Notes: generated by a model not told the origin, from the letters alone. A stretch of DNA of 64,000 nt from Gammaproteobacteria bacterium (GCA_024225395.1 JAAEMR010000078.1:1-64000), one strand, 5' to 3'; shown: positions 17,979-28,029, numbered from the stretch's first letter. Numbers and translations: made by a program.

Positions 17979-19133
17979 TTATTGTTGCATAAAAGATAAA
18001 ACCAGTTCTGCCATGCGTTTAGAGCCCTCTCCCGGGCCCATATTATTTTTTACCTTTTGTAATCCCTGTAAAACCTGTCGTCTATACTGAGTATCATCGA
18101 TCAGTTTAAACAATTCCTGACTGATTGATTTGGCTGAAGCGTCATCCTGTAATAACTCCACAACAACCTGTTCACGAGCGATAATATTGACCAGACTGAT
18201 CTGATCGATAGTAATAATCCGGCTCAATATTTGATAAGAAAGCCAGGATAACCTGTAGACCACGCACAAGGGCACATCAAGTAAGCCTATTTCGAGAGTC
18301 ACTGTTCCTGAGCAGGATACGATCGCGTCGCAACTGTTAATGACATCGTAAAGATTATCCCGGGTGAAGGTAATGTCGATGTCGACATGTTCACATTGTT
18401 TTTTAATTGCCTGGAGATCAAGGTTAATAGCAATGGGCATAACAAAGCTTAAATTAGAGTCCTGTTTCAGCATAAGCTCTGCAGTTTCAAGCATAACCGG
18501 GAGTAGCCTGCTCAGCTCACTTTTTCGGCTTCCGGGAAACAAACCTATAATGCGCCCATTTTTATAATGCTGTAAATTTTGATGAACAAGTTCAGCTTTC
18601 TCACTAATTTTTACTTTATCCACCAGCGGGTTACCGACAAAGGTCACTGGAATATTTGCCTGATGATAGATATCGGTTTCAAACTTGAAGATAACCGCCA
18701 TGTGATCAATAACCTGACCAATTTTATGGATGCGCTTAGGACGGGAGGCCCACACTTTAGGACTGATATAAAAGAGCACCTTTATGCCTAAAGATTTTGC
18801 GTGTTTTGCTATTTTTAGATTGAACTCAGGGTAATCCACCAGAACGAGTAAATCAGGGTGAGTGGTCTCAAGCTGTAGCTTGATGAGATGCATGGCTTTT
18901 TTAATATCACCCCAGTGTTTCAGGATTTCAAACAGACCCATCACCGCGATACGAGCTGAATCGAAAAATATTTCCACGCCGGCCTTTTGCATTTCATGAC
19001 CACCCATGCCGGTGAAAAGGATATTATCTTGAATTTTTTTAATTTCCGAGACGACAGCTGCTGCATGGGCATCGCCGGAAGTTTCTCCAGCGAGTAGCAT
19101 AATATGGGGTTGAGACTTGAGGGGCATTAACAT
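17979..19133 (-). CDS. lpxB: Lipid-A-disaccharide synthase
   Basis: LpxB joins UDP-2,3-diacylglucosamine to lipid X in lipid A synthesis at the inner membrane. The 384-residue length is normal. Family motifs are visible: [12 protein letters not shown] near the start, [50 protein letters not shown] and [13 protein letters not shown], the last two in the donor-binding half. It is not in the usual lpxD-fabZ-lpxA-lpxB-rnhB run. It is instead alone on the minus strand, divergent from rnhB, so an inversion or rearrangement has split the common cluster. The start is at 19133; an alternative ATG lies two codons later. Confidence 0.96.
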   Translation of the reverse strand: MLMPLKSQPHIMLLAGETSGDAHAAAVVSEIKKIQDNILFTGMGGHEMQKAGVEIFFDSARIAVMGLFEILKHWGDIKKAMHLIKLQLETTHPDLLVLVDYPEFNLKIAKHAKSLGIKVLFYISPKVWASRPKRIHKIGQVIDHMAVIFKFETDIYHQANIPVTFVGNPLVDKVKISEKAELVHQNLQHYKNGRIIGLFPGSRKSELSRLLPVMLETAELMLKQDSNLSFVMPIAINLDLQAIKKQCEHVDIDITFTRDNLYDVINSCDAIVSCSGTVTLEIGLLDVPLCVVYRLSWLSYQILSRIITIDQISLVNIIAREQVVVELLQDDASAKSISQELFKLIDDTQYRRQVLQGLQKVKNNMGPGEGSKRMAELVLSFMQQ

Positions 19134-19224
19134 TCAGTGTGTGAAAATAAATCCTCCGAAGTATAGCTTCACCGGCTATTTTGATCTACTGTTCGTGGTT
19201 TTCGATTGTGGAAATATATTAGCA

Positions 19225-19809
19225 GTGTCTAAAATTAATTCTTCAGAAATGTTGGTTGCAGGTGTGGATGAAGCAGGGCGAGGACCTCTGGCAGGTTCGG
19301 TAGTGGCTGCAGCAGTGATACTCGATCCTCAGCAACCCATTGCCGGTTTAACTGACTCTAAAAAGCTCAGTGAAAAAAAACGTATACTTCTCGAAGTTGA
19401 GATCAAACAGAAGGCATTGAGCTGGTCTATTGCCGAAGCATCGCAGCAGGAAATAGATGAAATAAATATCCTGCATGCCAGCATGTTGGCCATGCAAAGA
19501 GCGGTTTTGACTCTCAATGTAAAACCTCAACAGGTACTGGTTGATGGAAACCGTGAACCCGATTTAGCTGACTATGATGTGTCTGCAATTGTAAAGGGTG
19601 ACTTAACAGAACCCAGTATTAGTGCTGCATCGATTCTGGCTAAGCAACATCGTGATCGACAAATGCTTGAAATGGATAAAATTTATCCTCAGTATCAATT
19701 TGCCAAACATAAAGGCTACCCCACGAAATTACACAGAGAGTTATTGATAGAACACGGTGCCTCACCCATTCATCGTCGCAGTTTTCGACCTGTGAAAGAT
19801 ATTTTGTAA
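19225..19809 (+). CDS. rnhB: Ribonuclease HII
   Basis: RNase HII cleaves the RNA strand of RNA-DNA hybrids and removes single ribonucleotides. The signature [14 protein letters not shown] carries the first catalytic Asp and Glu. A second catalytic Asp lies in VLVDGN, and [15 protein letters not shown] and the C-terminal HKGYPTKLH are all present. The frame opens at 19117, but I choose the GTG at 19225, which gives 194 residues, near the usual length. An ATG at 19249 would start directly at the first core strand. lpxB is divergent. dnaE follows, separated by the inverted-repeat element. Confidence 0.93.
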   Translation: MSKINSSEMLVAGVDEAGRGPLAGSVVAAAVILDPQQPIAGLTDSKKLSEKKRILLEVEIKQKALSWSIAEASQQEIDEINILHASMLAMQRAVLTLNVKPQQVLVDGNREPDLADYDVSAIVKGDLTEPSISAASILAKQHRDRQMLEMDKIYPQYQFAKHKGYPTKLHRELLIEHGASPIHRRSFRPVKDIL

Positions 19810-19816
19810 TAAATTA

Positions 19817-19960
19817 CACCACGAAGCACACCAGGAGCACGAAGATGATTTATAATATTTTTTTTGCAAAACCTGAACTTACACATTTTGAAGTTCTTTT
19901 AATTTCTGAACATCAACAAAACACTTCTTTTACTTCGTGTCCTTCGTGTTCTTCGTGGTG
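19817..19960. repeat. Inverted-repeat element, CACGAAG type
   Basis: The left arm (19817-19844) is CACCACGAAG followed by further CACGAAG-like heptamers. The right arm (19933-19960) is its inverse, three CTTCGTG-type heptamers ending CTTCGTGGTG. An AT-rich core of about 88 bases separates them. It fills the rnhB-dnaE gap. Similar architecture and length recur at 26562-26703 and 32029-32165. It has no coding capacity, so it behaves as a MITE-like or REP-like non-coding repeat. Confidence 0.8.
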
Positions 19961-19985
19961 AAACTTTTAATATCAGAAAATAATA

Positions 19986-22900
19986 ATGCCGACACAATTT
20001 GTTCATCTTCACGTTCATTCTGAATTTTCCCTGGTCGATTCAACGATCCGTCTAAAACCGCTCATCGGGCAGGTTGTCGAACGTGGTATGGGGGCTATCG
20101 CATTAACCGATATGTCTAACCTGTTCGCGCTGGTTAAAATGTTCAAAATTGCGACGGCGGCAGGTGTTAAACCTATTTTTGGAGCGGATGTGTGGATTCG
20201 TTTTGAAGACAGGCCACAGAACTTGAGCAAGCTGGTTTTACTGTGTCAGAACGATGTGGGTTACCTGAACCTGAAGCGCCTGATTTCAAGGTCTTTTCAG
20301 GAAGGACAAACTGCTGATAAACCCACCATTTTTGTCGACTGGCTGGAAGGCTGTACCGAAGGTCTTCTGGCGCTTTCTGCCGGTCTTGAAGGGGATGTGG
20401 GTCAGGCTATTCAGGCGCAAAATATTCCATTCGCTGAACAATACCTGGATAGCTGGCAGTTACTATTTCCGAATCGTTTTTTTATTGAATTACAGCGCAC
20501 TGGTCGTCCCTTCGAAGAAATTTATATCGGGCATGCCGTCAAGTTATCAGCTGAGAAAGGCATACCATTAGTAGCGACAAATGATGTTCGTTTTATCGAT
20601 GCCAGTGATTTTGATTCTCATGAAATCAGGGTCTGTGTTTGTAGCGGCTTTACTCTGGACGATAATCGGCGACCCAAAACTTACTCTGAGCAACAGTATC
20701 TTCGCTCCAGCGAAGAGATGATAAATCTATTTAAAGATATTCCACAAGCCATAGATAATACAGTCAATATAGCTATGGCCTGTAATGTTACTTTAAAGCT
20801 GGGTAAAAATTATCTACCCGAATTTCCAATTCCACAAGGTTTTACGACGGATAGCTATTTTCGCTCAGTTTCAGAGCAGGGTCTGGAAGCTCGTCTGCAA
20901 TTTTTACAGGAGCAATTACCAGAAGGAGAGGTGCTGGAGCGCCAGCTTTATATAGACCGTTTGAATATTGAGCTGGATGTTATTATCCAGATGGGTTTCC
21001 CGGGTTATTTTTTAATTGTTGCTGATTTCATTGAATGGTCGAAAGATAATGATATTCCAGTAGGACCGGGTCGTGGTTCAGGTGCGGGTTCGGTTGTTGC
21101 TTATGCGCTGAAAATTACCGACCTGGACCCGCTTGAATACGAGTTACTGTTTGAGCGATTTCTCAACCCTGAACGTGTATCCATGCCCGATTTCGATATC
21201 GACTTTTGTATGGAAAAACGTGATCGTGTTATCGAATACGTGGCTAAAACCTACGGCCGAAATCAGGTTTCACAAATTATTACCTACGGCACCATGGCGG
21301 CAAAAGCGGTCATTAGAGATGTAGGACGAGTGCTGGGTCATCCCTATGGTTTTGTTGATCGAATAGCCAAGCTGATTCCATTTGAAATCGGTATGACGCT
21401 GGATAAAGCGCTGGAACAGGAGGCTGATTTACAAACTCTTTATCAGGAAGATGAGGAGGTGACTGCGATGATGGATATAGCTCGCTCACTGGAAGGTTTG
21501 ACGCGAAATGTCGGGAAACACGCGGGTGGAGTGGTTATCTCTCCCGGTGACCTGAATGATTTCACCCCGATTTATTGTGAACAGGGTGGTGCCGGTCTGG
21601 TGTCACAGTACGATAAAGGTGATGTGGAAGATGTCGGTCTGGTCAAGTTCGATTTTCTTGGGCTTCGTACATTGACCATTATTGACTGGGCGTTAAAAGC
21701 CATCAATAAGAAGAAAGATACTCCGCTAGAAATTGAAAGAATCGCGTTGGACGATAAGGCCAGTTTTGACCTGTTACAGGCTTACCAGACAACCGCTGTT
21801 TTTCAACTTGAATCGGCGGGTATGAAAGACCTTATACGTCGCCTGCAACCTGATAGTTTTGAAGATATTATCGCACTGGTAGCGCTATTTAGACCCGGTC
21901 CACTGCAATCGGGCATGGTTGATGACTTTATCAATCGAAAACATGGCCGGTCAAAAGTGGAATATCCGCATCCTTCTCTGGAACCCATTCTGCAACCGAC
22001 TTACGGGGTCATTCTGTACCAGGAACAGGTTATGCAAATAGCCCAGGTACTGGCTAAATATACTCTCGGTGGTGCGGACATGCTGCGCCGTGCAATGGGT
22101 AAGAAAAAGCCGGAGGAGATGGCGAAACAACGTGTGATCTTTACTGAAGGAGCATTGAATAATGATGTAGATGAAGAAACAGCAACAGGTATCTTCGACC
22201 TGATGGAAAAATTTGCAGGCTACGGGTTTAATAAATCGCACTCGGCAGCCTATGCGCTGGTGTCGTATCAAACGGCCTGGTTAAAAGCACATTATCCAGC
22301 GGAATTTATGGCTGCGGTTTTATCAGCTGATATGGATAACACTGACAAGGTCGTTATTTTAATTGAAGAATGTCGCAGCATGAAACTTAAAGTTTTGCCA
22401 CCGGATGTGAATAGTTCTGACTATCATTTTCGAGCCAATGATCAGGGTGAAATTATTTATGGATTAGGCGCAATTAAAGGTGTTGGTGAAGCGGCCATTG
22501 ACAGCATTATCAATGAGAGAATTCATGGTGAGTACCGTTCTCTGGATAACTTCTGCGGGCGTGTCGATATGTCCAAAGCTAATAAAAAGGTCATGAATGC
22601 TCTGGTTACCTGCGGAGCGATGGATTGCTTTTCCAATAATCGTGCCGCGTTACAATCTTATATGCCATATGCTTTACAGGCGGCCGATCAGGCGCAACGT
22701 AACCAGGATGCAGGTATGATTGATCTATTTGCAATGGATGAGCCGGAAAACGAAATAAAACCCATACCCGATGTCCCTGCCTGGGATGAAAAAACCCGCT
22801 TGATGAATGAAAAGGAAAGTCTGGGATTATTCCTCACCGGTCACCCTGTTGACATTTATAAAAAGGAATTAAATCAAATTGTGTCCGTCAATCTGGGGCA

Positions 22901-23459
22901 GTGGCTGCAAAAACTGGATAATAAGGACTCACCGACCAGTGGGTTTCGTAGAAAAGATGAAAATGCCATCGTCATTGGACTGGTCATCGGTATTCGAACT
23001 CGAAATGCACATAATGGCCGAGAAGTATTCGTGACCCTGGATGACCGGACTGGTCGAATCGATGTTCGGGTATTTCCTGAAATGTTTCAGGAGATTGAAT
23101 CTATCGTGCAAAAAGATGTGATGTGGGTGGTGGAAGGTGGAATCTCTTACGACGACTTTAATAATGGCATTCGTATCCGTGCGAAAAAGGTTGAACTGCT
23201 GGAAACCTTTCGTTTGCATCATGCGAAGTCAGTAAAGATAGATTTGTTAAAGGCTAATTTGAAGTCGGTTGAAAGGTTAGGAAGTGAATTACAGTCTCAT
23301 CGTCTGAATGATTGTTTGCCACTGGTCTTTCATAATGAAAAAGAAGGATTCGAATACCTTTTGCAAACACAGGGCTGGAGACTTTCCCCCAGTGATGCGT
23401 CATTACTGATTTTAGAAAAACACCTGGGTAAAAATGCTTTTCATATTGATTATTCCTGA
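19986..23459 (+). CDS. dnaE: DNA polymerase III alpha subunit
   Basis: This is the replicative polymerase, 1157 residues, close to the E. coli length. An N-terminal PHP domain begins FVHLHVHSEFSLVDS. The palm catalytic aspartates are in PDFDIDF (Asp402 and Asp404) and in LVKFDFLGLRTL (Asp556), matching the E. coli spacing. The fingers motif GFNKSHSAAYALVSYQTAW and GPGRGSGAGSVVAYAL are present, followed by the helix-hairpin-helix region (GLGAIKGVGEAAI). An OB domain lies near residues 995-1080 (AIVIGLVIGIRTRNA...). The start ATG at 19986 is unambiguous. It is separated from rnhB by a non-coding repeat, whereas in many gammaproteobacteria the two genes are adjacent. Confidence 0.98.
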   Translation: MPTQFVHLHVHSEFSLVDSTIRLKPLIGQVVERGMGAIALTDMSNLFALVKMFKIATAAGVKPIFGADVWIRFEDRPQNLSKLVLLCQNDVGYLNLKRLISRSFQEGQTADKPTIFVDWLEGCTEGLLALSAGLEGDVGQAIQAQNIPFAEQYLDSWQLLFPNRFFIELQRTGRPFEEIYIGHAVKLSAEKGIPLVATNDVRFIDASDFDSHEIRVCVCSGFTLDDNRRPKTYSEQQYLRSSEEMINLFKDIPQAIDNTVNIAMACNVTLKLGKNYLPEFPIPQGFTTDSYFRSVSEQGLEARLQFLQEQLPEGEVLERQLYIDRLNIELDVIIQMGFPGYFLIVADFIEWSKDNDIPVGPGRGSGAGSVVAYALKITDLDPLEYELLFERFLNPERVSMPDFDIDFCMEKRDRVIEYVAKTYGRNQVSQIITYGTMAAKAVIRDVGRVLGHPYGFVDRIAKLIPFEIGMTLDKALEQEADLQTLYQEDEEVTAMMDIARSLEGLTRNVGKHAGGVVISPGDLNDFTPIYCEQGGAGLVSQYDKGDVEDVGLVKFDFLGLRTLTIIDWALKAINKKKDTPLEIERIALDDKASFDLLQAYQTTAVFQLESAGMKDLIRRLQPDSFEDIIALVALFRPGPLQSGMVDDFINRKHGRSKVEYPHPSLEPILQPTYGVILYQEQVMQIAQVLAKYTLGGADMLRRAMGKKKPEEMAKQRVIFTEGALNNDVDEETATGIFDLMEKFAGYGFNKSHSAAYALVSYQTAWLKAHYPAEFMAAVLSADMDNTDKVVILIEECRSMKLKVLPPDVNSSDYHFRANDQGEIIYGLGAIKGVGEAAIDSIINERIHGEYRSLDNFCGRVDMSKANKKVMNALVTCGAMDCFSNNRAALQSYMPYALQAADQAQRNQDAGMIDLFAMDEPENEIKPIPDVPAWDEKTRLMNEKESLGLFLTGHPVDIYKKELNQIVSVNLGQWLQKLDNKDSPTSGFRRKDENAIVIGLVIGIRTRNAHNGREVFVTLDDRTGRIDVRVFPEMFQEIESIVQKDVMWVVEGGISYDDFNNGIRIRAKKVELLETFRLHHAKSVKIDLLKANLKSVERLGSELQSHRLNDCLPLVFHNEKEGFEYLLQTQGWRLSPSDASLLILEKHLGKNAFHIDYS

Positions 23460-23588
23460 CTATTCAGCTAATCCCTGAAATCCATCATTTCAGTGTTAAA
23501 GATGAATATTTATTAAACTCTCGGCAATGGCTCCTGACAGGTTGCAGGCATTGACAGGTTTATGGTGTGAGTTCGGAAAAACGGGTGT

Positions 23589-24158
23589 TTATTTCTTCGG
23601 TGTGTATTTGTATTGCTGGCCACCGATAGAAGCTTCATACATCAGACCACCTTTGGCAACGGTAAATACTGCCATCCCCTTGTAGTATTTGCCCACAGTT
23701 TTGGAGTCATTCTTGCCGCCACTGGCGCCTGCAGAACTGCCTGCTGTCGAAGCAGTGGCTGAAGCTCCAGCCGTTATAGCAACCGCTGTGGCCTGGGCTC
23801 CGAACTCAAAACTTCCGCTAGTGAATTCACCGAAAGAGCGCTTGTCTTCAAAAAAAATGACCTGGCTAAAGGCCTGGCCGCCAAACTGGAAGCCTACTGT
23901 TACCTGGGTCATCGTAGTGTCGCCGACATATTTTCCTCCCTCAAAGACTCTACCAGAACCATGAGCACCACCGATTCCAAAACCGCCTTTACCAACTGTT
24001 GGAAAGATGGCATATCCATAGCAATTTCCAAAGAAGTTGCCGCTTTCCCCTGCATTGGAGAAGACCTTGACAGTATCTTCATATTTATCTGCCCAACTAC
24101 TGGAGAAAGGCAATGTGAACAGTAAAAAAACGAGGTAGCCTCTAATCATAACACTCAT
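23589..24158 (-). CDS. SYLF (Ysc84-like) domain exported protein
   Basis: The 189-residue product has a signal peptide (cleavage near SWA-D) and a C-terminal SYLF/Ysc84-type domain. The domain has CYGYAIFPTVGKGGFGIGGA, TTMTQVTVGFQFGGQAFSQV, and a terminal KGGLMYEASIGGQQYKY. SYLF domains bind lipids in eukaryotes; bacterial secreted members are of unknown role. An Ala/Gly/Ser-rich segment (about residues 125-150) interrupts the domain. A good ribosome-binding site (AGGAAGAG) lies about eight bases before the ATG at 24158. It stands alone between dnaE (convergent) and the yciK operon. Confidence 0.82.
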   Translation of the reverse strand: MSVMIRGYLVFLLFTLPFSSSWADKYEDTVKVFSNAGESGNFFGNCYGYAIFPTVGKGGFGIGGAHGSGRVFEGGKYVGDTTMTQVTVGFQFGGQAFSQVIFFEDKRSFGEFTSGSFEFGAQATAVAITAGASATASTAGSSAGASGGKNDSKTVGKYYKGMAVFTVAKGGLMYEASIGGQQYKYTPKK

Positions 24159-24348
24159 GTTTATCTCTTCCTGGTAGGATTAAATATTAATGTTTATAAA
24201 CAACTTGCCTGTATGCTCGATGGTATAAAATACCCGGTTGTTGGGTTAATGCGAGTACAGCAATAACAAATACACTTTTAGCATACGTACATCTTACCCT
24301 AAAGGGGCATGCACTAACTGATACACAGAAACTGGATATTGTGCTGTT

Positions 24349-25119
24349 CTAAGGAGTAAAACACAATCCCGTTTGCTCTAATTCATCGCTCATCAAGTAT
24401 ACAAATAAATCCTGCTGCTGCTCAGGTCTTGGCAGGCTGTCATTTTTATTGGAACCTGGAAATGCTCTGATCTGCAAAGCGGTACGACTTTTACCCGGGT
24501 TAATGGCGTTTACAAATAACTGGCTACCCTCGTATTCTGCCGATAAGGTTTGCGTCATGCTGTTAACACCACCTTTACTGATTGCATAAGCATCCCAGTA
24601 AGCGCCGAATTTATCATCTGTCATAAACAGTATTGATGCATGATCTGATTTTTTTAACAGTGGAATGCAGTGGCGGGTTAATAAATAGGGACCGTTTAAA
24701 TTAACCTGCATGACCTGGTACCAGGTTTCACTATCACTATGTTCGAATGGAGTGGGGGATCCGAGTAGAGCGGCCGTATGCAATAAACCGTCGAGTCTGC
24801 CAAATTCATTACCGATATTTTCTGCTAGTTCGTAGTAATCTTTTTCGGTAGCACCTTCCAGGTTGAGTGGGTAAATAGCGGGTTTTGGATAGCCGGCCTG
24901 CTCAATTTCATCATAAACATTTTCCAGTAATCGAACATTTTTACCCAGCAGAATAACGGTGGCACCGGCAGCGGCATACGCCAGTGACATGACTTTTCCG
25001 TAACCACCTGTAGCGCCGGTAATGAGTATGACTTTATCTTTCAAGCAGCCTGAAGCCGGCTGATAATTTTCTGGTTTTGTAGCATTTTTCATGGGTAAAA
25101 TATTATGTGTAGTCATCAT
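24349..25119 (-). CDS. yciK: YciK-like short-chain dehydrogenase
   Basis: The 256-residue product is an NAD(P)-dependent SDR oxidoreductase. The cofactor motif TGATGGYGKVMS lies near residue 35 and the catalytic Tyr and Lys are in YAISKGG; the preceding Ser is in ILFMTDDKF-like context and is less clear. The active site region (AINPGKSRT) resembles YciK. The substrate is unknown. It follows the HAD phosphatase gene by 21 bases and is the third gene of the ubiG-mupP-yciK run known from Pseudomonas. Confidence 0.85.
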   Translation of the reverse strand: MMTTHNILPMKNATKPENYQPASGCLKDKVILITGATGGYGKVMSLAYAAAGATVILLGKNVRLLENVYDEIEQAGYPKPAIYPLNLEGATEKDYYELAENIGNEFGRLDGLLHTAALLGSPTPFEHSDSETWYQVMQVNLNGPYLLTRHCIPLLKKSDHASILFMTDDKFGAYWDAYAISKGGVNSMTQTLSAEYEGSQLFVNAINPGKSRTALQIRAFPGSNKNDSLPRPEQQQDLFVYLMSDELEQTGLCFTP

Positions 25120-25140
25120 GGGTGCAGGACTTGCTTCCGC

Positions 25141-25800
25141 TCATAGTAAATCAATAATCTGTTCAGGGTGGTCAATCATAAAATCAGCCTTCCAGCTTTT
25201 AAAGTCAGAATTGTCAGTGATATAGCCATATTTAGCGATGACCGTAGTCATGTTGGCGGCATTTCCGGCTTCGATATCTCTCGGGTCATCTCCCACATAA
25301 AGACATTGTTCGCAATTTATATTGATTGCTTTTGCTGCGGTAATTAACGGAAGTGGGTGAGGTTTTTTTTCAGCTGTTGTATCGCCTGAAATGGTTACTG
25401 CAGATCGTTTATCCAGCTTTAATGCAGACATTAATGGATCGGTTAGCCAGCCGGGTTTATTTGTCATCACTCCCCAGGTAATGGATTGTTTTTCAAAAAA
25501 TGCTAATAAGGTTTCAAAACCATCAAATAGTTTTGTGTGGTCTGCAATATTGTGTAAATAGTAATCGAGGAATCTCAACCGTAATGGCTCGATATCTTCT
25601 TCTTTACGGTATTTATCAAAAGCGAGTCTGGTCATTGCCAGTCCACCTTTTGAAACGTGAGGGCGTAAAGTGTCGAGTGTTACTGGTGCCAGTCCTTCTT
25701 CCTTTAAGATATGATTCAGTGAAACCAGCATATCCGGTGCGGTATCCAGTAAAGTGCCATCCAGGTCGAAAAGTACGGCCTTAATCTCTGTTGAACTCAT
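25141..25800 (-). CDS. mupP: HAD phosphatase, MupP/Gph type
   Basis: The 219-residue product is a HAD subfamily IA phosphatase: VLFDLDGTLLDT supplies nucleophile Asp12 and acid Asp14, VMTNKPG gives the second motif, and YVGDDPRDIEAGNAA gives the metal-binding aspartates. The family includes phosphoglycolate phosphatase and MupP, the N-acetylmuramic acid 6-phosphate phosphatase of the Pseudomonas cell-wall recycling route. The position between ubiG and yciK is that of mupP in Pseudomonas, which is why I use that name. AmgK and MurU, the partner enzymes, are not in the window, so phosphoglycolate phosphatase remains possible. It overlaps ubiG by four bases. Confidence 0.8.
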   Translation of the reverse strand: MSSTEIKAVLFDLDGTLLDTAPDMLVSLNHILKEEGLAPVTLDTLRPHVSKGGLAMTRLAFDKYRKEEDIEPLRLRFLDYYLHNIADHTKLFDGFETLLAFFEKQSITWGVMTNKPGWLTDPLMSALKLDKRSAVTISGDTTAEKKPHPLPLITAAKAININCEQCLYVGDDPRDIEAGNAANMTTVIAKYGYITDNSDFKSWKADFMIDHPEQIIDLL

Positions 25801-26501
25801 AGATTGTGGCAGGTCATCAGGTAATTGACATCAACATCCTGTCCCAGGCTGTAATTTTTAGACAGCGGGTTATAACTTAAACCAGTGATATCGGTGACCT
25901 CCAGAGAAGCTGATCGTGCTGCCTGAGCCAGTTCTGATGGTTTCAGAAATTTTGAATAATCATGTGTGCCTTTAGGCAACATTTTCATGACATATTCGGC
26001 GCCTACAATGGCAAGCATGTAAGATTTGGAATTGCGGTTGAGAGTCGATAAAACAAGCGTGCCATCAGGTTTCAATGCTTTAGCAGCAGCATTGATGATA
26101 CTGACGGGATCGGGTACATGTTCCAGCATTTCCAGACAACAGACGACATCAAATTGATTTTCATTTTGATCAGCAAACTGCTCGGCAGTGATCATTTGAT
26201 AATCGACTTTTAATCCTGATTCATGTAAATGCATTTTAGCGACATCAAGAGATTGTTCGGCCATATCAATACCCGTGACATCGCCCCCCCTGGCTGCCAT
26301 GGCTTCAGACAGAATGCCCCCGCCACAACCAATATCGAGAACTTTTTTACCCGCCAGTCCAGCGCTTTGTTTTTCAATATAGTCAACTCTGATGGGGTTG
26401 ATATCATGCAGGGTTTTGAATTCACTCTGAGTATCCCACCAGCGACTGGCAAGTGCTGAAAATTTTTCAATTTCAGCAGCGTCTACGTTTTCTGTGTTCA
26501 T
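25797..26501 (-). CDS. ubiG: Ubiquinone biosynthesis O-methyltransferase
   Basis: UbiG carries out both O-methylations of ubiquinone synthesis with S-adenosylmethionine. The 234-residue length is normal. The SAM-binding motif VLDIGCGGGILSEAMA and the downstream VVCCLEMLEHVPDP are visible. The N-terminal FSALASRWWD and the C-terminal LSYNPLSKNYSLGQDVDVNYL are typical of UbiG. It is the first gene of ubiG-mupP-yciK, with a four-base overlap into mupP. The 211-base gap upstream is largely filled by an inverted-repeat element. Confidence 0.95.
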   Translation of the reverse strand: MNTENVDAAEIEKFSALASRWWDTQSEFKTLHDINPIRVDYIEKQSAGLAGKKVLDIGCGGGILSEAMAARGGDVTGIDMAEQSLDVAKMHLHESGLKVDYQMITAEQFADQNENQFDVVCCLEMLEHVPDPVSIINAAAKALKPDGTLVLSTLNRNSKSYMLAIVGAEYVMKMLPKGTHDYSKFLKPSELAQAARSASLEVTDITGLSYNPLSKNYSLGQDVDVNYLMTCHNL

Positions 26502-26561
26502 TGATTATCTATCAAATTAAAATTTAGTTTGGGGATTATACTTTAAAAAAACAAAAGAATT

Positions 26562-26703
26562 CACCACAGAGGGCACAGAGGACACGGAGAAGCAATTAGT
26601 TATTTATAAATCATCCACCAGTGTTCTAATGTAAAGGTAATCAAAGTTGATTAACGAGTATAAAAATTATTTTACCTCTGTGTCCTCTGTGTCCTCTGTG
26701 ATG
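26562..26703. repeat. Inverted-repeat element, CACAGAG type
   Basis: The left arm (26562-26592) starts CACCACAGAG and continues with CACAGAG and CACGGAG heptamers. The right arm (26675-26703) is the inverse, with three CTCTGTG heptamers. The AT-rich core is about 80 bases. The element lies between the end of the amidohydrolase gene and the start of ubiG. Confidence 0.8.
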
Positions 26704-26712
26704 CAATAGGTT

Positions 26713-28029
26713 TTATTCACTAATCCAGGTTTGCCACTGCTGGGCAATTTTTATTATTTCAACGGCATCGATATCGGTTAACTGGTAGTCACTTACCTTT
26801 TTCTCGCCATTGATCCAGACATGGGATACCTGCATGCTGTTGGTGGCATAAACCAGTTGTGCTACCGGGTCATACACCGGTTGTGTATTCAACTGGGAGA
26901 AATCTACAGCAATTACATCAGCTTTTTTCCCGGGTTCCAGTGATCCAATTTGATCAGATAACCCCAGCGATTTTGCTCCATTGATGGTTGCCATGCGTAA
27001 ACTCTGCTGAGCATTGCAACTACTGGCATCTCCGCTGACACCTTTACTCAGTAATGCTGCTGTCCGCATTTCACCAAACATGTCGAGATCATTATTGCTG
27101 GCAGCTCCATCCGTTCCCAGGCTTACATTTATATTGAGTTTTTGAAGAGCATCTACAGGGCAGAAACCACTGGCCAGTTTCAGGTTTGATTCAGGGCAGT
27201 GAACAATATTGACACCGGTTTCTGCAACTCTTTCCATTTCCATTTCGTTTAACGATGTCATATGCACAGCCATCAGGTTTGGGTTCAATAAATTGAGTTG
27301 GTCCAGTCTTTCCAGGGGGCGTTGACCGGTATTTTTTACCGCTTCATCAATTTCAAATTCTGTTTCATGTATGTGCATGTGAACCTGGATGTCCAGCTCG
27401 CTGCTATACATGGCTATTTTTTCCAGTGGTTTGTTGGAAACGGTGTAGGGTGCATGAGGTGCTAAAGCGGTGGAAATTAACGGGTATTCTTTTACCTCAT
27501 CGATAACGGCCATGGCTTTATGCAGGTATTCATCAGCCGACTGTGCCCAGATGGTCGGAAAATCCAGCACAATCAGGCCCGTCGTAGCTCGCATACCCAT
27601 CTGTTGACAGGTTTTGGCCATGATATCGGGAAAAAAGTACATATCATTTAAGCAGGTTGTGCCGCCACGAATCATTTCAGCAACGGTGAGCTGGACACCA
27701 TCCTGAATAAACTGCCTGTCGACCCACTTGGTTTCAGCTGGCCAGATATGATTGTTTAACCATTCCATTAAGGGCAAATCATCGGCTATTCCACGTAACA
27801 GGCTCATTGCGGCATGGGTATGCGTATTAATAAGACCCGGCATTAATATGTGGTTTTCCAGGGTCACTGTTTCAGCATCATCCAGACCTTCTACCGTATC
27901 AAGTTTTGCTACTGGCAGAATAGACTTAATGATGTCATTTTCTATGATCAGAGCGGATTCAGTTAACAGGTCAAACTGTTCATTAACCGTTAAAATCCAC
28001 TTAGGTTTGATTATGGTTATTTTTTTCAT
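26713..28029 (-). CDS. mtaD: 5-methylthioadenosine/S-adenosylhomocysteine deaminase (TRZ/ATZ amidohydrolase)
   Basis: This amidohydrolase is expected to deaminate 5'-methylthioadenosine or S-adenosylhomocysteine to the inosine forms. Metal-binding motifs are visible: NTHTHAAMSLLRG near residue 65, the HMHIHETEFE region near 245, and the terminal Asp in LGTDGAASNND. Length is 438 residues from the ATG at 28029, which I prefer over the upstream in-frame ATG at 28041 (both close). The neighbour mtnA, divergent with 110 bases between starts, acts on the methylthioribose 1-phosphate that arises from the same pool, so the pair points to methionine salvage. The same pairing is known in Pseudomonas. 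Confidence 0.9.
   Translation of the reverse strand: MKKITIIKPKWILTVNEQFDLLTESALIIENDIIKSILPVAKLDTVEGLDDAETVTLENHILMPGLINTHTHAAMSLLRGIADDLPLMEWLNNHIWPAETKWVDRQFIQDGVQLTVAEMIRGGTTCLNDMYFFPDIMAKTCQQMGMRATTGLIVLDFPTIWAQSADEYLHKAMAVIDEVKEYPLISTALAPHAPYTVSNKPLEKIAMYSSELDIQVHMHIHETEFEIDEAVKNTGQRPLERLDQLNLLNPNLMAVHMTSLNEMEMERVAETGVNIVHCPESNLKLASGFCPVDALQKLNINVSLGTDGAASNNDLDMFGEMRTAALLSKGVSGDASSCNAQQSLRMATINGAKSLGLSDQIGSLEPGKKADVIAVDFSQLNTQPVYDPVAQLVYATNSMQVSHVWINGEKKVSDYQLTDIDAVEIIKIAQQWQTWISE

Noticed and set aside
23475-23493. Hairpin after dnaE
   Set aside because: A 7-bp perfect stem is present but no T-run follows, so a terminator cannot be claimed.
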